A stretch of 64,000 nucleotides of DNA from CAWAPS01 sp963783945 (lineage in GTDB: Bacteria; Actinomycetota; Acidimicrobiia; Acidimicrobiales; Palsa-688): NCBI GenBank assembly GCA_963783945.1, contig CAWAPS010000019.1, positions 434,001 to 498,000 on the forward strand, in the 5' to 3' direction. Both the position numbers and the translations under genes were made by a program. The notes under the pieces are model-generated. The model had not been told where the DNA came from and ran no database searches. It worked only from the letters and a program-made list of their open reading frames with translations. This document shows, piece after piece, positions 25,426 to 32,545 of this stretch. Position 1 is the stretch's first letter; each line of letters starts with the position of its first letter.

Positions 25426-26479
25426 GTGAATTTCGGCGACCGCGTCGTCATCTTCGGCGCGTGCCTGTTGGTCTCGGTCCTGCCTCTGATCATTGTTCTG
25501 AGCGCATTTGCCGGTCACTGGATCCAAGACGACATAGCACAGCATCTAGGTCTGAGCGCACAGGGCGATCGGGTCGTTGAGGGCTTGTTCAAGCCCTCTC
25601 TCACGTCATTCGACCTGGCCACCTTTGTGAGCCTCCTTGTGTCGTTCGCGGGTACTGTTGCCGTGGCGCGATCCATTGAAGTGATTTACGAGCGGGCATT
25701 CGGATTCTCCCCCCTTGGACAGAGACAAGGTTTGCTTCGATGCGTGGTGTGGGTCTTATTTGTCGGCGGAATCGTCATCGCTGACAGCGCCATCGGCAAG
25801 ACGTTGCGGGATGGCCCGGCGGGGCCGGTGGTCATCAACGCGGTGGAGTTTGTCGGCTTCGCCTTGTTCTCTGGTGGTCAATCCACTTCTTACTGGCCGG
25901 CCGGGAATCGTGGCGGGGGCCTTCCCGGCTGCTGTCGCCACAGCGCTCTTTTGGGTCGGCCTCGGAGCGTTCGCCGCGTTCTACTTCTCCTCGACGATTG
26001 TTTCCGATAGTAAGACGTACGGCCCGATCGGGGTGACGTTCACCCTGGTCATGTGGTTTATTGCCATGGGCGTGGTCCTGACGCTCGGGGCAGTCGTGGG
26101 TGCCGTCTGGCAGAGGCGGAGATTGAGGACCGCCAACCCGAAGCCCTCGCGGTCCGCAACAGAGCTGACCACAATCAATCCCTCAACCGCTCGGCTGGGC
26201 GCCCCACCCTGCACCACCGGGCCCGGTCACGCAAAAACGGCGCAGCTCCTCTTCATGACATCAGTAGTGCTCTATACGGAAGGCCGTTTCGCCGTTGGCC
26301 CATTTGCAGAAAACTCCGCAACAGTTCCGGCCCAAGACGACTCCGCCGAGCCCGCTCAGCTGGACTGGAAGGGCGGCGGCCCGCGCTGTCCTTCAGCTAC
26401 CAGGGCACGTGGCAGGATCCTCCGAGCTGGCGGCGTCCTTGCGTCCCTTCTCCCATACGGAGCTCACTCCTACGAGTAG
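25426..26479 (+). pseudogene. BrkB/YihY-family membrane protein with two frameshifts
   Basis: A YihY/BrkB-type membrane protein is spread over three frames. Frame one (from GTG 25426) gives FGACLLVSVLPLIIVLS and the middle part up to FALFS. The next block, WSIHFLLAGRESWRG, is in a second frame, and AFPAAVATALFWVGLGAFAA with later helices is in a third. Adding one C at TTCTCTGG (about 25871) and one G in the G-run at about 25915 restores a single frame. Both sites look like one-base deletions in short runs. The N-terminus is also about 30 residues short of the family norm. The restored frame runs to 26479, into the opposite signal peptidase gene. Sequencing error is an alternative. Confidence 0.72.
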
Positions 26480-27013
26480 TGCGACCACGCCGGCGCCGAT
26501 TAGCACGTCGCCGCGGTGGTTCTGGAAAGCGACTACCACATAGCCGGCGAGCGGCACCGACCCGCGGACCCGATAGATGGTGGACTGCTGGATCGTCGCG
26601 GTCCAGGGGTCTGGGTCCTGGTTCGCATCGCCCTTCGTCTTGACTTCGACCTGGCCCGCGGAGCCCCGGGTGATCTTGATGATCCGGTGTACCATCTGCT
26701 CCGAGGGCTTGTCGGGGCGTTGGAAGATGATGATGTCGCCCACGGCGAGACTGTTGACCGGCACGCGCTGGGCGATGACCAGGCCGCCGACCGGCAGACG
26801 TGGTCTCATGCTGCCCGACAGTACGGTGCTGGCCATCCATTTCCCGGTGAACAAGGACGTACCCACCAGGCCGGCCACCGCCACGACTCCCACGAGTAAG
26901 ACGGTCCCGACCGCCCGCCGAATGAGAGTCCCGACGCGAGAACCGGATGATACGGCGACAGCCGACGGTTCGGGCGTCTCCACATCTTTGTCACGTGCGG
27001 TGTCAAGAAGCAT
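26393..27013 (-). CDS. sipW: Signal peptidase I of the SipW/ER type
   Basis: A 206-residue membrane peptidase of the SipW or ER-type S26B group, which use a Ser-His pair rather than Ser-Lys. The catalytic Ser is in LSGSMRPRLPVGGL after the N-terminal membrane helix, and the catalytic His in EQMVHRIIKI. A GDANQDPDPW block and a C-terminal membrane helix complete the fold. The ATG at 27013 is preceded by a strong AGGAGGAATC; the earlier ATG at 27058 has none. It lies just downstream of a TasA/CalY-like gene whose signal peptide is of the type such enzymes process. The pair forms an export module for a surface fibre or matrix protein. Confidence 0.85.
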   Translation of the reverse strand: MLLDTARDKDVETPEPSAVAVSSGSRVGTLIRRAVGTVLLVGVVAVAGLVGTSLFTGKWMASTVLSGSMRPRLPVGGLVIAQRVPVNSLAVGDIIIFQRPDKPSEQMVHRIIKITRGSAGQVEVKTKGDANQDPDPWTATIQQSTIYRVRGSVPLAGYVVVAFQNHRGDVLIGAGVVALLVGVSSVWEKGRKDAASSEDPATCPGS

Positions 27014-27058
27014 GATTCCTCCTAGCTTTATCGAGAATGGGGGGCGGCAACGGCGCAA

Positions 27059-27088
27059 GGGTGGGAGGACCTTGTGGTCCTCCCACCC
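27059..27088 (-). terminator. Strong hairpin between the TasA-like gene and sipW
   Basis: A perfect 13-base stem (GGGTGGGAGGACC and its complement, 27059-27071 and 27076-27088) with a four-base loop lies 24 bases after the TasA-like stop. No U-run follows. It may terminate partially or protect the 3' end, giving much more structural protein than peptidase from one promoter. Confidence 0.6.
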
Positions 27089-27111
27089 CCCGCCCCGCCG
27101 GATCGCTTGGA

Positions 27112-27726
27112 TCAGGCCGTGTAGGAGACGGTCATGCTCGGGTCGATGACGCCACCTTGGGCGCTGTTGTCGAGCGCAGGTGCGTTGCTGGTCCCGGCTA
27201 CGGCCGGGGCCCCGACGGTCGTTTCAGTGCCGCACGCCGTAGGCTCGCTGCCGGCGTACACGTTGACGGTGTAGCTGTCGGTGGCATCCGCGGCGAGGCT
27301 ACCGTTGATCGCCTGGGCCGGCGCGGACTGCAGGAGCCCGTTGTAGATCACGGTACCGGAGCTGACCTCGCACAGGTAGGCGTGGCTGGCCAGGGCGGCG
27401 TTGTTGACGCCGGCCGCCACGGTGTCACCCGGGGTCGACGTGATCTCGTTCACCGCGACGTTGCCCTGGTTGGTGATGGTGATGGTGTGGTCACCGGTCG
27501 TGAACGACGAGCCGGCCGAAACGAGCGGGGCGAGCGCCAGGCTCGAACCGCTGGAAGCAGTAGGATCACCTTCGGAGATCACGACCTTCATGGTTCCGGC
27601 CGTGATCGACTGATTGCTGGCGGTGTCCTGGGTGAAGGCGGCATGGGAGCCCACACCGATCAGGCCTAGCCCGGCAGCCCCCGAGACGCCCAGGACCGCC
27701 AGCGTGCGGATATTCATTATTTTCAT
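27112..27726 (-). CDS. TasA/CalY-like secreted protein with SipW-dependent-type signal
   Basis: A 204-residue exported protein. The signal (RTLAVLGVSGAAGLGLIGVG then SHAAFTQDTASNQSITAG) has the form typical of TasA and camelysin substrates, where an Ala-x-Ala-like site is followed at once by the conserved AFTQDT and an ITAGT strand. The rest is Thr/Ser/Ala/Val-rich and predicted beta-sheet, with two cysteines (YLCEV and TACGT) that may form a disulphide. Bacillus relatives form biofilm matrix fibres or act as surface metalloproteases. AAAGGA precedes the ATG by about twelve bases. The neighbouring SipW-type peptidase should process it. The exact role in this organism is unknown. Confidence 0.75.
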   Translation of the reverse strand: MKIMNIRTLAVLGVSGAAGLGLIGVGSHAAFTQDTASNQSITAGTMKVVISEGDPTASSGSSLALAPLVSAGSSFTTGDHTITITNQGNVAVNEITSTPGDTVAAGVNNAALASHAYLCEVSSGTVIYNGLLQSAPAQAINGSLAADATDSYTVNVYAGSEPTACGTETTVGAPAVAGTSNAPALDNSAQGGVIDPSMTVSYTA

Positions 27727-28045
27727 GATGCTGTGTTTCCTTTCTTTTTAGTTTGCTAGCCCCCGATGCGGGCGCTAACGAGCCGTACTTTTGAACGGCG
27801 GGAAGAATGGGGGATTCAGTCGCGAGCTTGTGGTTCCCCGTTCGCTATGACTTCCTCCCCGTTTCAAGGTCTGTACATGTTGTCGGCAGCAGCGCGCTTG
27901 CCCCTTTGGACCTCTGGCGACAGACTTTTGGACAGCCGGCGACGAATGCGGAGGGTGCCACATGACCACCATGGTCCTAGCGGCACGGCGCGGCCGGCCG
28001 AGCTGAACTCGATAACCGACACAATCAACGCTGAGTTCCGGGGCC
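27727..28045 (-). promoter_or_regulatory. Long, possibly structured leader of the TasA-like gene
   Basis: No gene is recognised here. On the minus strand, a hairpin with TTAGC-CCC and GGG-GCTAG arms lies about 30-50 bases before the start codon. Further upstream GGGGAACCA and TGAATCC occur in the order seen in c-di-AMP (ydaO-type) riboswitches, but I cannot trace the conserved core or the pseudoknot. A riboswitch is a weak possibility only. Confidence 0.22.
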
Positions 28046-28850
28046 ATGGTCAAGCTCCGACGGCTCTCCCCCAACGCCCACCTCCCCGAGATCATTGACG
28101 CCTGGCTGTTCCAGCTAGGCGTCGCCAAGCCGCCGCCTCGGACTCTCGCCGCCTATCGGGCCGACGTCGAGGGCGTGGCCCGGCGCATCGATACCGACAG
28201 CGCCGCAGTGCTCCGCCTCGAACAACTGACCAAACCGGTCCTGCGAGCCGCCTTCGCCTCGTGGGCCCCCGACCACGCCGCTTCCTCGGTCCTGCGGGCC
28301 CACTCGGCCTGGTCATCGCCGTTCGACTTCTTGGTGGCCGAGGACCTGCGAGGACCTGGTAGACGGCAACCCGATTGCCGCCATCGGAAAACCCCGCCTG
28401 GCCCCCTCGATCCTCAAAGCCATCAAGGCTGATGACGCGGCCCAGCGCTTTCTCACCCCGGCGGCGGCCATTGACGCCCCGGCGCGCCACTTCTGGCCGG
28501 AGCGGGACCGGGCCGTGTTCGCCCTGTTCTTGGTTTCCGGGATCCGAGAAGACGAGGCCGTGGCCCTCGGCATGGCCTCGATCGCCGGATCGGCCGGCGC
28601 CCGCCGCCTCGAGGTGACCGGCAAAGGGAACAAGAGCCCTGCGACCCCGCTTTCGAAGAGGTCCTCACCGCCTACCGGGCCAGCCGGGCCAGCCGGGCCG
28701 CCCGCTTCCCCGACCACCACCTCTACATCGGCATCTTCGCCCTCGGGGAGCGGCGCGGCCAAGCCCAGCTGGTATTCAAGAGCTGGGCACCGGCACCTGC
28801 GGCCACCGCCAGGTCGCCAACGCGCGCGCGTGTTTCCCCACGCCCCGGGG
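28046..28850 (+). pseudogene. Tyrosine recombinase (phage-type integrase), multiply frameshifted
   Basis: The N-terminal core-binding domain is in frame from 28046 to LVAEDL. A 10-base tandem duplication (GAGGACCTGC at 28340-28349, repeated from 28350) then shifts the frame, and the gene continues as VDGNPIAAIGKPRLAPSILK and FALFLVSGIREDEAVALG, which holds the first catalytic Arg, then LEVTGKGNK. Near 28640 the frame shifts again (EEVLTAYRAS, then RFPDHHLYIGIFALGERRG), and the terminal His/Arg/Tyr part cannot be traced. It is clearly inactive. Such a recombinase could once have inserted the accessory genes around it; no attachment site is visible. Confidence 0.75.
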
Positions 28851-28859
28851 TATGTCGGT

Positions 28860-29103
28860 TACAACCGTTATGTCGACCTCGTGGGCCAGCGAGCTGTCTC
28901 ACACCACTTCGTTGCCGACAAGTCCGGCACACGCGAGTCCACAACACCATTCAGGTATGTGTGGCCGTCCGAGCTTGACCTGATGGCCAAACTGGCCGGC
29001 ATGGTTCTCCGAGACCGCTGGGCTGGCTGGGACCGCACCGTTTTCACCGGCGAGAGCACTTCCCACGTCTCGGTCTTCCAGAAGATCGACCAGCATTATC
29101 CTT
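28860..29103 (+). pseudogene. C-terminal fragment of a class I SAM-dependent methyltransferase
   Basis: The frame reads YNRYVDLVGQRAVSHHFV, then PFRYVWPSELDLMAKLAGM and LRDRWAGWDRTVFTGEST ending in SHVSVFQK. This matches the last 75 or so residues of actinobacterial class I methyltransferases, in which the FRYxWPxELDLMAxxAG helix and the final ESTSHVSVxxK strand are typical. The SAM-binding Rossmann half is missing and the upstream DNA belongs to the recombinase remnant, so only a 3' piece survives. Confidence 0.6.
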
Positions 29104-29199
29104 CACAATTTGGGACATCCCCGATGTCGCTCTGTCGTCGGGAACCCATACTTCTGGAAGTGCTCAAGCCACTAGCGAGATCGGGAGACTCCTCGTCGG

Positions 29200-29812
29200 A
29201 TGGCAGTTCTCCGAAAAGTCATCTCGATGGTGGGACAGGGAGGACGCACCATCGGTAGCTTGGCCGAGGAAGTCCGGGTCATCGACTTCCACATCGGGGC
29301 CAGCCTGACCGCCATGAATTTTCTCGCCCAGTACTACTGGCCCTCACAGCACGACTACGTCAAGGGGGCCATAGGCGGTTCGATGTTGTTCCTCGGCAAC
29401 GCACGCGTCGTCATCAACACCATCTTCGCCGGCATTTTCGACAGGCATCCGGACCTGAAGATGGTTTCCGTCGAGCGCGGCATCGGGTGGATCCCCTTCG
29501 TCCTCGAAACAATGGACTACGAGCTGTGGGAGGACGCCCCGGCCCAGGCCGCCGAACTCGGACGCATGCCGTCGGAGTACTTCAAGGACAACTGGTACGC
29601 CACCTACTGGTTCGAGCGGAACCGAGGAGACGTGCAGTACCTCATCGACGCCATCGGCGAGGACACCGTGGTGTTCGAGACCGACTTCCCCCACCCCACA
29701 TGCCCTCTATCCGACGGCGCTCGAGACGATTGAGGAGAGTATGCGCACCCTCCGCCCGGAGACCCGGCGCAAGGTTCTCGGCGAGAACGCCGCCAAACTG
29801 TACCGACTGTAA
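29200..29812 (+). pseudogene. Amidohydrolase-2 family gene, 5'-truncated and frameshifted
   Basis: Homology starts near 29272 (VIDFHIGASLTAM, the central metal-binding HIG motif) and runs through FAGIFDRHPDLKMVSVERGIGWIPF to ETDFPHPTC with the catalytic Asp. An extra C at about 29704 then shifts the frame. In the next frame the normal ending follows: ALETIEESMRTLRPETRRKV and GENAAKLYRL, stop at 29812. The N-terminal half (about 170 residues, including the first metal motif) is gone. The two intact genes immediately downstream, on the other strand, are of the same superfamily. Confidence 0.75.
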
Positions 29813-29896
29813 GCACCACTGCTCGGCTGCACAGGAAGCATCGGCTCCAGCCGGGGCACGGCGGCCGCTGCGCCCCCGCCGGCGAGCGGTCGCCGG

Positions 29897-31144
29897 TCAC
29901 TCAGCTATGCCGAGCCGCTCCAGCCCGTAGAGGCGTATGGCGTTGCCGCGGAAGACCTTGTATCGCTCGGAAGGATCGAGACCGGCCCGATCGCACATCT
30001 CATGGGCGAATGCCGCGGTGTTGGGATGGGTGCTGGCGGCATGGGGAAAGTCGACCTCCAGCATGATCTGGTCGATTCCTATCAGGTCCCGGCAGCGCAG
30101 GGCAGTGTCGTCATCGAAGATGCACCCGAAGATCTGGTCTCTGACGTAGCTGCTCGGCGGCCGGCCGATCCGGATGCCGGCACCACCGTCGTGAGGATCG
30201 GCCCACACCCGATCGGCCCGAGCGACCAGGTAGGGCAGCCAGCCGATCTGCCCCTCCGACAGGGCCACCTTGATACCCGGGAAGCGGTCGAGCACACCGG
30301 AGAAGACCAGGTCCAGGACCGACGCCATGGAGTTCTGGAACATGAGGACCGAGGTGACCGCGTAGGGGGCGCCGGCCGAAGAGGTGGGCAGGCGGGAGGA
30401 CGATCCGATGTGCATGTTGACCACCGTCTCGGTCTGCTCGCAGGCCTCGAAGAAGGGGCTCCAGAAATTGGACTCGTGATAGAAGGACGGCAGGCCCAGC
30501 TCCGACGGGTTTTCGCAGAACGAAACGGCGTGGCTACCTTTGTCCGCGCACCGCCTTACCTCCCGAGCCGCCAGCTCGGCGTCCCACAGGGGGATGAGGG
30601 TCAATGGGATCAGCCGGCCCGCGCCTTGCCCCCCGCACCAATCGTCGATCATCCAGTCGTTATAGGCCTGAATGCACAGGAAGCCGACATCGCGCTCGCC
30701 CTTCTCGTTGAACGTCTGGCCGCAGAACCGGGTTACCGCGTTGGGGAAGCAGAGCGACGCCTGCACGTGATTGACCGTCATGGCGTCGAGGCGGGCCCCC
30801 TGCTGCCAGCACCCGCGACCAAGGTCGTCGTAGGTCATAACCGTGAACTTCTGCAGCGCCTCTCTCCGCGACTCGCCCTCGAAGCCGTCGATGTTCGTGA
30901 CTGCGAGAAGTGGCTCCTGGGAGTCCTCGTACACCCAGAAGTCGGTCCACTCACCGGCCGGGTCGCCCCGCTTTATGGTGGCGTGAGCGCCCTGGAAGTC
31001 CACCATCACCCGGTCCCGTTCGACTCTTGGCGCCCGGTCCAGGAAGCGGGCGGGCAGCCTCGACGTCCACAGATCCGGAGGTGGCGTCACGTGGTCGTCG
31101 ACGGAGACGATCCACGGGTCCTCTACGAATGATGATTCCGGCAC
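29897..31144 (-). CDS. Amidohydrolase-2 family metal-dependent hydrolase
   Basis: A complete 415-residue TIM-barrel hydrolase or decarboxylase. Metal motifs are VSVDDHVTPP at the N-terminus (with an Asp in place of the usual first His-x-His), MHIGSSSRLP in the middle and LEVDFPHAAST near the C-terminus. It belongs to the actinobacterial group found in aromatic, terpenoid and steroid catabolic clusters, some of which are decarboxylases. It lies 14 bases after the similar gene at 31159 on the same strand, so the two form an operon. Sequence similarity between them is modest, so they are not recent duplicates. Confidence 0.82.
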   Translation of the reverse strand: MPESSFVEDPWIVSVDDHVTPPPDLWTSRLPARFLDRAPRVERDRVMVDFQGAHATIKRGDPAGEWTDFWVYEDSQEPLLAVTNIDGFEGESRREALQKFTVMTYDDLGRGCWQQGARLDAMTVNHVQASLCFPNAVTRFCGQTFNEKGERDVGFLCIQAYNDWMIDDWCGGQGAGRLIPLTLIPLWDAELAAREVRRCADKGSHAVSFCENPSELGLPSFYHESNFWSPFFEACEQTETVVNMHIGSSSRLPTSSAGAPYAVTSVLMFQNSMASVLDLVFSGVLDRFPGIKVALSEGQIGWLPYLVARADRVWADPHDGGAGIRIGRPPSSYVRDQIFGCIFDDDTALRCRDLIGIDQIMLEVDFPHAASTHPNTAAFAHEMCDRAGLDPSERYKVFRGNAIRLYGLERLGIAE

Positions 31145-31158
31145 GACAGGAGCACCTC

Positions 31159-32340
31159 CTACGAGACGTCGATTTTCGGAACCAGCGAGAGGTCGTTCAG
31201 CTTGAAGAACTCGACCGCATTATCACAGATGATCAGCCGTCGATCCGGCTCGGGAACACCGTCGAGCAGCCTCTTGATCAATCCATGAGAATCAGGCCAA
31301 TCGGTTGCGTGGTGGGGGAAATCCGAGGCCCACATGATGTTCTCGACTCCGATCCGATGGCGGAGCTCTATAGAGACGTAATCGTCCTGGATCCCCCACA
31401 GGCAATGATGCCGAACGTAGTAGCTAGGTGGGTGCTCCAGCTCCATTTCCCACCAGTAGCTATGGCGCTCGAAGTTGGTGTCGGCCTGCTCGGCGTAGAA
31501 CGGGACCCAGCCGGCCCCGGTCTCGGCAAAGGCGATTCGCAGCGAGGGAAACCGCTCGAACACCCTGGATGTGATCAGCTGGCTGACACAGTATCCCGTA
31601 TCGAGACCCTGGCGGGTGATGAGCGAGTTGAACTGCGGCTTCAGCGCCTCTGTACCACTCAGCTCCGCGGCTCGCCCGCCGCCAAACGAGCCGTGAGCGG
31701 ACAGCGGAATCCCCGCATCCAGAACCGCTTCCCAGAACGCATCGTCGACGTCCGGTTGCGGCCGCGGGCTGCCGTTCGGCCACTGGGCCAGCAGGACGGT
31801 ACGAATACCCGGAAGGGCGGCCACCCGCCTGAGCTCGGCTACCGCATCCTCGATGCCCGCCACCGGCAGCATGGCGCAGCCGAGGAGGCGATCGGGGTCG
31901 AAGGCGCAGAACTCCTGCGACAGCCAGTCGTTATATCCGCGAGCTATCGCACACGAAGCCTCGGGCGGCATGACGGTATGGCTCAGCCGGTACTGGCTGA
32001 CAATGGCCGGAAACAGGATCTCGGCGTCAACCCCATCCTCGTCCAGCTCCCGCACCCGCTGGTCCGGTCCGCCTGAGCCCGGAAGCCGGTCGCTGTATGA
32101 AGCACCCTTTCCCGCCGCGACATCGGTCGTCTCCTGCCGCACGTGGCGTATTCCACCTGCCAGACTCCGGGCGATCGACAGCGGTTCCGCCGCGCCGCGA
32201 AAGAGAAGGCCGTCGCCGCCGTCAGGCAGCTTCACCACCGCGGGAACCCAATCGCGAAACTCGTGATCAACCCAACCCCGCCACAGATCAGGCGAGCATT
32301 CCAGATGGGAATCAGAAGAAACGCAGTTGTACTCTTTCAT
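31159..32340 (-). CDS. Amidohydrolase-2 family metal-dependent hydrolase
   Basis: A 393-residue amidohydrolase-2 family protein, first gene of a two-gene operon. Motifs are CVSSDSHLE near the N-terminus, PLSAHGSFGGG in the centre and WASDFPHHATDWP with the catalytic Asp near the C-terminus; the end (RRLIICDNAVEFFKL) is typical. GAAGGAGAG stands just before the ATG. It is divergent from the CoA transferase gene; the shared 205-base spacer contains a candidate operator at 32451. Co-regulation of hydrolases and CoA transferase would make sense in one degradation pathway (inference). Confidence 0.82.
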   Translation of the reverse strand: MKEYNCVSSDSHLECSPDLWRGWVDHEFRDWVPAVVKLPDGGDGLLFRGAAEPLSIARSLAGGIRHVRQETTDVAAGKGASYSDRLPGSGGPDQRVRELDEDGVDAEILFPAIVSQYRLSHTVMPPEASCAIARGYNDWLSQEFCAFDPDRLLGCAMLPVAGIEDAVAELRRVAALPGIRTVLLAQWPNGSPRPQPDVDDAFWEAVLDAGIPLSAHGSFGGGRAAELSGTEALKPQFNSLITRQGLDTGYCVSQLITSRVFERFPSLRIAFAETGAGWVPFYAEQADTNFERHSYWWEMELEHPPSYYVRHHCLWGIQDDYVSIELRHRIGVENIMWASDFPHHATDWPDSHGLIKRLLDGVPEPDRRLIICDNAVEFFKLNDLSLVPKIDVS

Positions 32341-32450
32341 GCCCTCTCCTTCTCTGCTCTCAGCCCATAGAGCACCTGATCAAGAGCGGCCCGCCGAGAC
32401 GGCCGGGATGGCCCAAGGTCAGGACCGTTCTGGACGAAAAACCCCCCCTT

Positions 32451-32466
32451 GTTCGTTATAGAGAAC
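32451..32466. promoter_or_regulatory. Candidate operator in the divergent hydrolase/CoA-transferase promoter
   Basis: GTTCGTTATAGAGAAC is an inverted repeat with six of eight matching pairs (GTTCnnTATAnnGAAC). It is AT-rich against its surroundings and lies 111 bases before one divergent start and 80 before the other. The form suits a TetR-type repressor; no such gene is in the window. Confidence 0.3.
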
Positions 32467-32545
32467 GCTCTGTGCGAATATATCATCGTTACGGAGTTTG
32501 CTCAAGAGCCACCACCAGCCATGATCACTATCATGCAACGCCGAC

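Noticed and set aside
27727..28045. Definite c-di-AMP or c-di-GMP riboswitch
   Set aside because: Only short pieces match and the conserved core cannot be folded by eye; kept as a weak possibility.
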